In this document: in pieces, positions 7,420 to 16,300 of the stretch
Position numbering within the stretch: position 1 is the first letter of the stretch
Layout: every line of letters starts with the position of its first letter
Assembly (NCBI GenBank): GCA_002314605.1
Contig: DCGO01000126.1
Span: 1-19,120 of the forward strand
Direction: 5' to 3'
Origin: Lentisphaeria bacterium UBA1776
Lineage (GTDB): Bacteria; Verrucomicrobiota; Lentisphaeria; Victivallales; Victivallaceae
DNA: 19,120 nucleotides
Program-made: the position numbers and the translations under genes
The notes under the pieces: model-generated
Told to the model about the DNA's origin: nothing
The model's database searches: none
The model's input: only the letters and a program-made list of their open reading frames with translations

Positions 7420-8889
7420 CTACCATTCTGCCGAGATCCGGGTTCCCAGAGGACCGCAGGCGGCGGATTCTCCGTCGATATACAGCGTGAGGCCGCTGCC
7501 CCGGCTGTACCGTGTTCCGTCCCGGTCGTACTGCAAGGCGACCTCGTGACCGTTGATGCGGATCCCGTCCAGCAGGAAATAATCCCAGCAGTTCTGCGGA
7601 AGAAGCGGATCGGCGGAAACGCTTCCGCCGGCAGTATCCAGGCCGCAGAGACCGGTGATGACCATGTCCGCAAAAGTGGAATGGCTGTAGTCCTTGCCCC
7701 GTTCCAGGGGAAGTGCCCTGGAATCGCGCCGCTGCCGGATCTCCCGGGCAAGCCAGCTGCCCGTAAAGGGGTCCTGGTCTTCATCGATCCACGGAACCGT
7801 CCGGCCGTTTTCCGTAAGGTAATGGCTCCGGGCATAGGTCATGAGGGACAGAAAATACGCTCTCCGGCTGACGGATTCCGGGGTCCGCTGATGCAGGAGC
7901 CGGGCCAGAGCCGTCAGCGTGACCGAGGTCGCAAAGGGCCATACCGGACCGTTCCATTTGCAGTCGTGCCCCTCCAGGGAGATCTGAAATTCCGGGTGGC
8001 GCTGTTCCGCCGTAGTCAATCCGTAAGGGGCGGAAAACCCATCCGGATCCGTCAGAAACTTCCACGCCCGGTCGTATTTGGGATCCATATCCAGATAATA
8101 CCACGGCGTGTAGCCGTGCAATTCACGGACGTTCACGAAAGACCGGTCCTCCGTGTGCCGGGTCATGAAAAATCCGGCTTCGGGATTCCAGAGGGTATCC
8201 TCCATCTTCCGCTGGAGCTGCCGCCCCTCTTCGGTATAAGACAATTTTCCGGAAATAAGGCCAAGGGCATACGCTTCTCCTGTCATGCAGCTGTTGATGG
8301 TCGCCCGGATGCCGCTGCCGCCGATGGATTCCTCCATGCCGTCATAATTGTCGCTTTGAATAAAAAGCCCGTCAGGAAGCTGATGATCACGTTTCCATGC
8401 CGCATAGTTCTGCTCCAGTGCGGCGGAAAGATCCTTCAGCATCACGGTATTGCCGGTGACCGCCGCCACATCCAGCGCGGCGGAGGCGGCGCCGAAGGTG
8501 TACTTGCGGACAAGGGCATGGGCCTCCGGGTTCATCCAGAATCTCATGTACTCTTCGGCGATCCCCTTGTCCCGGAACCAGCGGGCTTCCCGCAGCTGGT
8601 GCGCCGCCGGACAGTTGATGGTGTTGAAGGGCCCGGCCCAGCCGACCGGAGGAAGAAATTCCAGTATGACCCGTCCGAAGGGTGTGGTGCGGATGTGTTT
8701 GCGGAAACTCCACCAGCGGAAATGCCAGATCTCCGTCAGAACCGGGTCCGGACACTCGAAACGGGGGGCTTCTTCCGCAAGGAACTCCGCCGCATCCTTG
8801 TCCGGGATGTCATACACATACAATTCCCGATCTTCGCCGTTGAAACGGCGGCAGTATTTCACTACCATGTCACTGTTCAGAAACGCCAT
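7420..8889 (-). CDS. MGH1/GH63-like (alpha/alpha)6-barrel glycoside hydrolase
   Basis: A 489-residue cytoplasmic protein (no signal peptide) resembling the mannosylglycerate-hydrolase/GH63-like family of toroid glycosidases. Telling segments are the aromatic, basic WHFRWWSFRKHIRTTPFGRV (about 51-70), DGMEESI (about 183-189), ELHGYTPWYYLDM, CKWNGPVWPFATSVTLTAL (about 306-324) and a C-terminal beta-strand segment (IRINGHEVALQY...GLTLYIDG). Members hydrolyse alpha-linked mannose, glucose or similar; the substrate here is unknown. The open frame runs 77 codons further upstream to 9120, but the ATG at 8889 has AAGGAAG with an 8-nt spacer and lies downstream of a promoter at 8964-8992, so the longer form is rejected. 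It converges with the alpha-galactosidase gene, 22 nt apart, with no convincing terminator between them. Confidence 0.85.
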   Translation of the reverse strand: MAFLNSDMVVKYCRRFNGEDRELYVYDIPDKDAAEFLAEEAPRFECPDPVLTEIWHFRWWSFRKHIRTTPFGRVILEFLPPVGWAGPFNTINCPAAHQLREARWFRDKGIAEEYMRFWMNPEAHALVRKYTFGAASAALDVAAVTGNTVMLKDLSAALEQNYAAWKRDHQLPDGLFIQSDNYDGMEESIGGSGIRATINSCMTGEAYALGLISGKLSYTEEGRQLQRKMEDTLWNPEAGFFMTRHTEDRSFVNVRELHGYTPWYYLDMDPKYDRAWKFLTDPDGFSAPYGLTTAEQRHPEFQISLEGHDCKWNGPVWPFATSVTLTALARLLHQRTPESVSRRAYFLSLMTYARSHYLTENGRTVPWIDEDQDPFTGSWLAREIRQRRDSRALPLERGKDYSHSTFADMVITGLCGLDTAGGSVSADPLLPQNCWDYFLLDGIRINGHEVALQYDRDGTRYSRGSGLTLYIDGESAACGPLGTRISAEW

Positions 8890-8913
8890 AATTTGAGCTT
8901 CCTTGTTCCGCTG

Positions 8914-8938
8914 AAAAATCCGCCGGATCCCGGCGGAT
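8914..8938 (-). terminator. Terminator-like hairpin in the leader of the MGH1-like gene
   Basis: ATCCGCCGG (8918-8926) and CCGGCGGAT (8930-8938) form a perfect 9-bp GC-rich stem with a 3-nt loop. On the minus strand it is followed at once by TTTTT (8918-8914). That is the form of an intrinsic terminator, yet it lies between the gene's own promoter and its start codon, about 25 nt before the ATG. It may be an attenuator. Confidence 0.55.
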
Positions 8939-8963
8939 CCGAATGTCCGTATTTTTCTGTGAT

Positions 8964-8992
8964 ACAATAATGCGCCGGGAAAATTTTTACAA
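8964..8992 (-). promoter_or_regulatory. Sigma70-like promoter of the MGH1-like gene
   Basis: On the minus strand TTGTAA (8992-8987) and TATTGT (8969-8964) are 17 nt apart, each matching four of six consensus bases. The predicted leader is about 70 nt and contains the terminator-like hairpin. Between this promoter and the rightward one (8993-9107) I see no further gene or clear signal. Confidence 0.45.
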
Positions 8993-9107
8993 GGTGTTGA
9001 AAAAGATAAAAAAGGAGCCAATTTCAAAAGGACTGGAAAAAAGGGAGAGTAAATCGCCGGCAACTCCCGAAAAATCTCCAACGGAACATTTTCCCGCAGA
9101 CGTGCCC

Positions 9108-9136
9108 TTGACGTGATCACTGAAGCGGGCTATATT
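9108..9136 (+). promoter_or_regulatory. Strong sigma70-like promoter of the reductase-kinase-antiporter operon
   Basis: TTGACG (9108-9113) and TATATT (9131-9136) are 17 nt apart. The leader from about 9143 to 9233 includes a perfect 14-nt palindrome, TCCGGCATGCCGGA (9170-9183), not followed by T residues. That palindrome may be an operator or simple mRNA stem. Confidence 0.6.
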
Positions 9137-9233
9137 ACCGGTGCGGATTCCGGCGGCGGCATCGCGCCGTCCGGCATGCCGGAAAAAGTCCGGAGCGCAT
9201 TCGAAAACAAGACGGAAGACAGGGAGCGGGGAC

Positions 9234-9854
9234 ATGAAAGTTTTACTGTTGAATGGAAGTCCGCATCAGAACGGATGTGTTTTTACCGCACTGAGCGAAG
9301 TTGCAAAGGCCATTTGTGAAGCGGGGATGGAGACGGAAATCTTCTGGATCGGAAATCAGCCGGTGCGCGACTGCATTGCGTGCGGCGGATGCGGGAAGCC
9401 CGGGGCGGAAGGATGTGTGTTTCAGGATGACATTCTCTTTGAATTCATGCAGAAAATGAACAGGGCGGACGGGCTGATTGTCGGGTCCCCTGTCTATTAT
9501 GCAGGGCCTTCCGGAAGTCTCTGCTCGCTCCTGGACCGTGCGTTTTATTCCGCAAAGACGGCATTTGCGCACAAACCGGCCGCCTGCATCGTGAATTGCC
9601 GGCGCGGCGGCGCCAGTGCCGCCTTTGACCGGCTGAATAAATTCTTTACAATCAGCCAGATGCCGGTTGTTTCCAGCCGATACTGGAACGACACCCACGG
9701 TCTGACACCGGAAGACGTCCGGCAGGATGCCGAAGGTCTGCAGACCATGCGCACCCTTGGAAAAAACATGGCCCGGGTGCTGTTATGTCAGAAAAAAGCC
9801 GCGCTGGCCCAGCCGGATCCGGAACCGAAAATCGCAACGAATTTCATCCGCTGA
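9234..9854 (+). CDS. NAD(P)H-dependent FMN reductase / iron-sulfur flavoprotein family
   Basis: A 206-residue flavodoxin-fold protein. MKVLLLNGSPHQNGCVFTAL is the first strand and FMN-phosphate loop; GLIVGSPVYYAGPSGSL is the flavin-contacting loop of FMN_red/flavodoxin_2 proteins. Four cysteines at 47, 50, 53 and 61 have the spacing Cx2Cx2Cx7C, as in iron-sulfur flavoproteins, so a 4Fe-4S cluster is possible but not certain; related gut proteins with this motif are often annotated only as NAD(P)H-dependent oxidoreductases. The start at 9234 is set by AGGGAG (9221-9226) with a 7-nt spacer, rejecting a longer frame from 9141. First gene of a likely operon with the dihydroxyacetone-type kinase 60 nt downstream. 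The electron acceptor is unknown. Confidence 0.85.
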   Translation: MKVLLLNGSPHQNGCVFTALSEVAKAICEAGMETEIFWIGNQPVRDCIACGGCGKPGAEGCVFQDDILFEFMQKMNRADGLIVGSPVYYAGPSGSLCSLLDRAFYSAKTAFAHKPAACIVNCRRGGASAAFDRLNKFFTISQMPVVSSRYWNDTHGLTPEDVRQDAEGLQTMRTLGKNMARVLLCQKKAALAQPDPEPKIATNFIR

Positions 9855-9914
9855 CGGATGCGGAAAGCCAGTTTACGGCATTGATTTGTCAAATGAACCA
9901 TAAGGAATTCAATT

Positions 9915-11609
9915 ATGCTTTGCAATGATCCTGAAAATTTCCGCGATGAAATGCTTGCCGGCTATGTTGCCGCATATCCGAACTATGTTGTTCAGGTCCC
10001 GGGAGGCGTTGCCAAAGCAACGGAACTCCCGGCCGGGAAAGTTGCCGTCATCAATGGCGGAGGCTCCGGACATTTTCCGGCTTTCTGCGGAATCATCGGG
10101 CAAGGGTTCATGGATGCAACTGTCGTCGGCAGTATCTTCACATCACCTTCAACGGATGACGTGTATAACGTGGCAAAATCACTTGAATGCAGCAACGGCA
10201 TCCTGATTGTCGGCGGAAATTATGCCGGCGACAGGATGAATTTCGACCTGGCGCGCGACCGCATGCGCGCCGAAGGAATTGATGCACGCACATTCTACAT
10301 AACCGATGATGTGGCAAGCGCCGCTCCCGATGAATGGCGGAAACGCCGCGGCAATGTCGGCACCTTCTCCGTCTTCAAAACTGCAGGAGCGGCCGCTGAA
10401 GCAGGCAAAAGTCTTGATGAGGTCGCACGCCTGACCTCAAAATGCAATGACCGTACAAGGACCATGAGCATCGGATTTTGCGGCTGCACGCTGCCGGGGT
10501 ACTCGGAACCGCTGTTCCATGTCCCGGAAGGAAAAATGGAAGTCGGCCAGGGCATTCACGGGGAAGCCGGGGTGTATGAAGATGACCTGAAGTCCGCTGA
10601 TGAGATCGCGCGGCTCCTGGTGGAAAAAATTCTGGCCGAGAAGCCCGTGGACGCAGGGAACCGTCTGGCGGTCATTCTGGACGGTCTGGGGGCCACCAAA
10701 TATGAGGAACTTTTTGTCGTCTGGAACACCGTGGAAAGAGTGCTGAAGGACAAAGGATACAAACTTGTGGAACCGCTGGTCGGGGAGTTTGTGACAAGCC
10801 TGGATATGGCAGGGATCGCCCTGGCTGTCACCTTTCTGGATGATGAGCTTGAAGAACTCTGGCGCGCCCCCGCAGACACCCCTGCATTCCGTAAAGGCTC
10901 CCCCGGGAAAACCCCTGGCAAAAGACGCATTGTCACGGCGGAACAGCCGCAAAGCGCATATTCTGAATCCTCCGTATTTTCACACGAACTGGCAAAGAGA
11001 GCCATGAAGATATTTGAACAAGTCAAGATTGCGATGGCGGAAAACGAAAACGAGCTGGCACGGCTTGATTCCGTTGCCGGCGACGGAGACCATGGACAGG
11101 GCATGCTGAAAGGCGCGACCTTTGCTTTTGAGGCTGTCCGGAATGCACTCGATCATGGCGCGGGGCTTGCCGGCGCGCTGAAGTCGGCGGGCAATGCCTG
11201 GGCTTCCAAAGCCGGCGGAACTTCCGGCGTTCTCTGGGGAAATGCCCTGATGAAAGCCTCGGAGGCTTTTTCCGATACGGCGGAAAAGATCTCCGGAAGA
11301 GATTGTGCAAATGCCTTGCAGAATGCCGCGGAGAGCATCCGGAGCCTCGGGAAAGCCTCTCAGGGAGACAAAACGATGCTGGATGCGCTGATTCCCTTTG
11401 TGGAAACATTTACTTCCGAAGTGGAGCGCGGAACGGAAATCGGCGAAGCCTGGAAACGTGCTGCGGCGATCGCGGAATCGGCGGCGGAGAAGACCTCGGA
11501 ACTGCTTCCGAAAGTCGGGCGTGCGCGTCCGCAGGCCCGGCGCAGTCTGGGAACACCCGATCCGGGAGCGGTCTCTCTGGCAATGTGTCTGCGGGCCGCA
11601 GAATTGTGA
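9915..11609 (+). CDS. Fused DhaK-DhaL ATP-dependent dihydroxyacetone/ketose kinase
   Basis: A 564-residue fusion of a DhaK substrate domain (about 1-330) and a DhaL nucleotide domain (about 360-564), joined by a Pro/Lys/Gly-rich linker. Key residues are present: H53 in GGGSGHFPAF, D106 in NYAGDRMNF and H215 in GQGIHGEAG, the histidine that binds the ketone covalently. DhaL keeps the Mg-ATP aspartates (DSVAGDGDHGQG, with D385, D390, D392), GGTSGVLWG, DKTMLDAL and TPDPGAVSL. Being fused and lacking DhaM, it should use ATP, not PTS phosphate. The residue after H53 is Phe, where classical dihydroxyacetone kinases have Glu, so the substrate could be another small ketose such as erythrulose; this is inference. 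TAAGGA lies 8 nt before the ATG. It sits between a flavin reductase and an antiporter in one direction. Confidence 0.92.
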   Translation: MLCNDPENFRDEMLAGYVAAYPNYVVQVPGGVAKATELPAGKVAVINGGGSGHFPAFCGIIGQGFMDATVVGSIFTSPSTDDVYNVAKSLECSNGILIVGGNYAGDRMNFDLARDRMRAEGIDARTFYITDDVASAAPDEWRKRRGNVGTFSVFKTAGAAAEAGKSLDEVARLTSKCNDRTRTMSIGFCGCTLPGYSEPLFHVPEGKMEVGQGIHGEAGVYEDDLKSADEIARLLVEKILAEKPVDAGNRLAVILDGLGATKYEELFVVWNTVERVLKDKGYKLVEPLVGEFVTSLDMAGIALAVTFLDDELEELWRAPADTPAFRKGSPGKTPGKRRIVTAEQPQSAYSESSVFSHELAKRAMKIFEQVKIAMAENENELARLDSVAGDGDHGQGMLKGATFAFEAVRNALDHGAGLAGALKSAGNAWASKAGGTSGVLWGNALMKASEAFSDTAEKISGRDCANALQNAAESIRSLGKASQGDKTMLDALIPFVETFTSEVERGTEIGEAWKRAAAIAESAAEKTSELLPKVGRARPQARRSLGTPDPGAVSLAMCLRAAEL

Positions 11610-11640
11610 CCCCGTTATACCGTTAAAGACCGTATGCGTT

Positions 11641-13266
11641 ATGGAAAATCTCTGTCTGCACATAACTGTTTTGAGTCTGATGCTGTTCGCAGGAATTGAA
11701 TTGAACCGCTTTTCCCGTTTTCTGAAAATGCCGATTCTGATCTGTTTTCTCGGACTCGGGATCCTCTGCGGGCCGCACGGACTGGATATATTCTGCGAAT
11801 TCGACATGAAAACAGTCCACGCTTTCGGAGAAATCGCCGTTTGCTTCATCATATTTTCCAGCGGACTGCAGACCTCTTTCCAGTCCATCAGGAAAGTCCT
11901 TGTCACCGGGACCATTCTTGCCGCTGCGGGGGTATTTCTGACGGCGGTGCTGTCGGCGTTCTTTCTCTTCCGGATAAGCCGGATGTCCCTCTTTACGGCA
12001 GAAGATTTTCCGACGGCTCTGATGATCGCCGCCGCCACGGCATCCACGGATGCCGCGGCGATTTTTGCCATTCTGAGGGAACGGAAAGCCAGGCTCCGGC
12101 CCGAACTTCAGGGTCTCATCGAATATGAATCCGGCAGCAATGATCCGGCTGCGCTGCTTTTGACATCCATCATGATCCAATTCGCCGTTTTGCATAAACC
12201 GGCCGGTTTTCTGAGTGTATCATGGACCATCGGAACCGGGATCCTCTGGGGACTCGGGGCAGGCGCCGTCATCGGGTTTCTGGTCGGTCTTTTCGGTCAG
12301 TGGTTCTATAACAGGATCCAGTCTTTTCTGCAATACAACGGTCTGCGTCTGGTCGCTGCCATCGCGATCGTTCTCTTCTGCTTCGGCATCTCGCACCTCT
12401 TTTTTGAGGCCAACTCGCTGATGGTCTGCTATGCCGCCGGCATCACCATGGGAAATATCCGGTTCAGTTTCAAGCATACGTTCATCAAATTCAACGACGG
12501 GATTTCGTCCCTGATGCAGATTGTGCTCTTCACCCTCCTCGGGGCATTCTTTGACTATCACATGCTTTTCAGTCTGCGGAACATGGCCGGGGCGGTTTCC
12601 TGCGCACTTTTTCTGATGTTCATTGCCCGCCCCGCAGCCGTCATGATCTGCATGATTGGAAGCCCCTTCAGCATCCGCGAACGCATCTTTACAAGCTGGG
12701 CCGGACTTCGCGGTTCCGCGCCGATCATGCTTGCCGCCATGGTCGCTGCCGCGGAACCTTCCCGGTTCTTCCGGCTGGGCGAAAATATTTTCCACGGCGT
12801 ATTCACGCTGGTTCTGCTCTCCATTCTCTTTCAGGGGTCGACCCTGATGTGGCTGGCAAAAAAGCTCGGGCTTCTTCTGCCCTACAAAGAGCCGGATGAA
12901 GATATTCTGGAGTGCGATGAGCGCCCGGACGGCAGCGAGCTGTGGAAATTCACGCTTTCCGAGAAGGATTGTTATATCGGGAAAACGCTGGCTGAATGCC
13001 GCAGCCTTACCGTCCGGCACATGATCGATGCGGGTTTTCCCGATACCCCGGTCATGCTGATGATCCGGAGAAAGGGCAAAATCATTCCTCAGGAATCAAA
13101 TGTGGTCCTGCAGACGGGCGATGAGCTTTCCATGTTCGGCAAGCAGGAGGGGCTCTATCACATGCAGCAAAATTTCATTCCGGGGTCGGAGTGCGCTTCC
13201 TCCCGGACCTTTTCCCAGATCCTCAGAAAGATCATGAAAAAAAACTGCCCCCGTCCGGAGAATTGA
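11641..13266 (+). CDS. NhaP2/CvrA-like cation/proton antiporter with TrkA_C domain
   Basis: A 541-residue inner-membrane protein that should exchange K+ (or Na+) for H+. Residues about 1-415 form roughly a dozen membrane segments. The CPA1/NhaP motifs are clear: ATASTDAAAIFAILRERKAR with D137 and EYESGSNDPAALL with N167-D168, matching E. coli NhaP2. WAGLRGSAPIMLA is the conserved segment near the end of the membrane part. About 430-515 (LWKFTLSEKDCYIGKTLAEC ... VVLQTGDELSMFGKQ) is a TrkA_C/RCK-C regulatory domain. Its ATG lies 31 nt after the kinase stop and has only a weak ribosome site (AAAGA), so translation may depend on coupling to the kinase gene. It may relieve ionic or acid stress during sugar fermentation; why it is in this operon is unclear. 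Confidence 0.9.
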   Translation: MENLCLHITVLSLMLFAGIELNRFSRFLKMPILICFLGLGILCGPHGLDIFCEFDMKTVHAFGEIAVCFIIFSSGLQTSFQSIRKVLVTGTILAAAGVFLTAVLSAFFLFRISRMSLFTAEDFPTALMIAAATASTDAAAIFAILRERKARLRPELQGLIEYESGSNDPAALLLTSIMIQFAVLHKPAGFLSVSWTIGTGILWGLGAGAVIGFLVGLFGQWFYNRIQSFLQYNGLRLVAAIAIVLFCFGISHLFFEANSLMVCYAAGITMGNIRFSFKHTFIKFNDGISSLMQIVLFTLLGAFFDYHMLFSLRNMAGAVSCALFLMFIARPAAVMICMIGSPFSIRERIFTSWAGLRGSAPIMLAAMVAAAEPSRFFRLGENIFHGVFTLVLLSILFQGSTLMWLAKKLGLLLPYKEPDEDILECDERPDGSELWKFTLSEKDCYIGKTLAECRSLTVRHMIDAGFPDTPVMLMIRRKGKIIPQESNVVLQTGDELSMFGKQEGLYHMQQNFIPGSECASSRTFSQILRKIMKKNCPRPEN

Positions 13267-13267
13267 G

Positions 13268-13294
13268 CCGCCTCCGGATCCCGGAAAACGGCGG
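13268..13294. terminator. Nested hairpin between convergent genes
   Basis: CCGCC (13268-13272) pairs with GGCGG (13290-13294), enclosing TCCGG-ATC-CCGGA (13273-13285) with a small AAAC bulge. It starts 2 nt after the antiporter stop and is the likeliest end point for the rightward operon. A T tract does not follow directly (the nearest is at 13324-13330), so I rate it only moderately. Confidence 0.4.
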
Positions 13295-13329
13295 ACCCTG
13301 CTTCACCGGCCGCTCATGCGCCATTTTTT

Positions 13330-16300
13330 TCACTTGCTTCTGACCGAAACAATCTGGAAGTTGCGGGGCAGGAGCGGTACGAATACCGTATTGTCCGTCA
13401 CTTTGTACCGGGCTCCGGTCAAAGCGGAACCGGCCTGCATGTCAGCGGCAAGTCCGGCGGCGGTACGGTTGATTTTTATTGCGGCGGTCACGGGCTGACT
13501 GCTGTAATTGCCGACAATCAGCAGAAGCCGGCCTTTTTTTACCCAGGCGGCACACCGCACCTTGGAGGGAAGATCATGGACAATGCGGTTTTCCGCGGCA
13601 TAAAACGGCATGAATACGGCAGTCGAAGTCCCGAACTCCTTTTCAGCCTTCTGCAGACGCATGCTTTTTCGGGCCAGATCATGTTTTCCGGCCAGGGCTC
13701 TGCCGTCAAGTCTGGAACCGACCAGCAATGCACTCATGACATTCATCGGAAGCCATTCTTCCGTGCGGTGCAGCTGCAGATTTCCCCCCCACGGACGGCT
13801 GGAAAAACGCATCCGGGCGGATTCCAGATCGCTGAAGTCCTCCAGTTCGCCGGTAAAGATCTTGTCCGAAAAACCGACCAGCATGGCGGGGGTCGAAAAA
13901 CTCTGATGATTTTCCACGATCCTGCCGGGCCGGGATTTGACGAACCTGTAAATGCGTTTGATGTTTTCACGCACCGCAAAAAAAGGCCATGTTGGATGAC
14001 GATTGCCTTTTTCATCGCTCCAGCCGCAGTTGGCGGCAGCGTTGCTGTTGGCAAAAACATTGAGCATGCCGTCGGTGTAAATGCCGTCAAAGTGATATTT
14101 TTCAAAAGCATCGGCCAATCCGGAAAGCAGATAATCCGCATAGCCCTTGGCCGCCAGGGATACCCGGTACATGTGATGGCCCGCCGGCGGAGCATAGGGC
14201 ATCATATTGACCGGAATGGTCTCCCACTCGGCGCCGAACTGATCCGCCAGTTTTGACGGATAATGAATTGCCGGATAAATCGCATAGGGAATTGCCAGAA
14301 AACCATCGGCATGCGCTTTTTTCACCCGTTCCGCCGTGCTGGGGAGGATCGACTTGAAATAATCCGGCGGCCATTGTCTTTCGATTCCCGGACCGTCATT
14401 GTGCCAGCGCCAGATACGTTCATGTCTGACCCCCAGCTGTCTGCGCAGCTGAACTTCCGGGACAGGCGGCTTGGTTTTCAACTCAAGGGCCTTGCCGTTC
14501 CCGGCCGGCACAAACCGGGCTCCGGCAGTTGCCATGCCGCCGCCGGCAGTCGCCGTCGAAAATCCGTCCGGAGTGAAATTTTCATCATAATCATCCTGCA
14601 GAAGGACCGTTGATCCACCCCGGTCAACAAGGCGCAGAGAATCAATTTGGAGGGAAACCTTTTCTTTACTCTGCCAATAATTTTTAACGCCCAAAGTCAG
14701 GATACTGCCGGATTTTTCCGGGATCGGGGCCTTCACCCGGCTGAAAAGTTCTTTGCCGTCAAAGACCGCCCGGTAGCCGGAATTGTCCCAGGAAAGAACA
14801 AGTTTGCCCCAGCGGTCATGGGGGATCCGGCCGGGGATCCGGAGGAGCTCTCTTGAGCCCGACATGAAAATCCAGTGATCATGGTCCTGACGCAGAGCAA
14901 TGTTTTTGCCGCCGGCTTCCAGATTCACCACCGGCCCGGCGGAAGTCTCTGCATCACAGGTCCGGATCTGCAGCTCCAAAGTGCCCTGCGGCAGCGCCGG
15001 GAGCGGCGGATAGGTGATGTTTTCAACAAAAACCACCTGACCGTTGCGCTGACGGGACCAATGAGTCAGAAACGACGGGTCCTGACAGCCCTCGCGCACC
15101 GGCGTGGCGATCAAGCCAAAAGTGTAGGTAAATGGCCTGCTTAATTTTATGCCTTTGCCGGCAACCGGCTGCACGGTCATGGAATGGTCTTTTTCGCCTG
15201 GAACCAGACGGATGCAGTGCAAATTGTCAGGGGTCCAGTTTTCTTCACTTTCCGCAAATAATGCAATCCCGCCATGATCCCCGCCGGAAAAGATATACGG
15301 CCGGAACGGATAATTTCTGCTCCGGGACAGCGTTTCCACACTGTGATTTGTTCCGGACCCGGTCACCGCCATGCGCCCCCAGCCGGGATCAAGGTGCAGC
15401 GCCAGCTGCAGATTTTTGACCGTCACACCCTCCGGCGGCGGCTTGATCTGCAGATCGTAACGGGTACAGCCGTCAAACTCCAGCGTACCGGTCAAAGTTA
15501 TTTCCGTTTTTTCAACCGTCACCATGCCCCGTCGGATAACTTTGTCCCCGCGATTCCGGACGGTCTGCGCCTTCAATTGACTCAAGTCCGCCGGAGCGGC
15601 GTTGTTGAGCTGAAGCAGGAACTCCGGAGCTTTGGTCAGCATGTTTTTCCGCTGATTGACGATCTGCTGAAACATGACCCGGCCGTTAAAAATATAATCC
15701 CGCAGCAGCACCCGGTTCCCCTGTGCAATCTCCTCCACCGGCTTCCACGGTTCGGGAACCGTGCTGTCCATGCCCAGATGATTGTCAAACCAGCAGGGCC
15801 GGGGAAATATCTGCAGCTTGCCGGAAATGGTTTCCCGCTTCTGATCCCCGGCAAAGATCCGGGCCGTTACGGTATATTCTCCGGCAGAGAGTCCCTCCGT
15901 ATGGAATCTGGCCGCCGCCGAGGCCGATCCCGCGGGCAGTTTCAGCTGCTGCCGGGCGATCTCTTGATTGTTCCGGGCAAGAATCAATTCCGCGTGACCT
16001 GAAACTTTTTTCAGCAGCTGCGGATTGACTGTCAATTTGACACCGGCATACCGGTTGTAAGGATAGTTGCGTACCTGCAGCGAACTTTTCAACTCGGTCC
16101 GGAAGCTGAAAACACGTTTGAGCAAAACCTGATCCCCGGCGTTTTTACCCGAAATCACGATGGTGAAAGCCCCGTCCGGCAGCTCCTGCGGCATATACAC
16201 GGCGTCCACCTGATCGTTCAGCCGGAATTGCCAGCGGTCCAGCTCCCTGCCGCCGGCATCGTAGAGCTGTGTCTGCACCGTTACCACCGGATCACGCGAA

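Noticed and set aside
7398..7437. Terminator between the convergent GH36 and MGH1-like genes
   Set aside because: Only a 5-bp CGGCA/TGCCG stem without a T tract is present, partly inside coding sequence.
5586..7835. 749-residue minus-strand open frame
   Set aside because: It lies antisense across the alpha-galactosidase, which has clear catalytic motifs; the frame shows low-complexity Arg/Gly/Pro/His content typical of a shadow.
7546..8970. 474-residue plus-strand open frame
   Set aside because: It is antisense to the MGH1-like gene and has no recognisable domain or ribosome site.
8890..9120. N-terminal 77-codon extension of the MGH1-like protein
   Set aside because: It would start upstream of the promoter and run through the terminator-like hairpin; the ATG at 8889 has a proper ribosome site.
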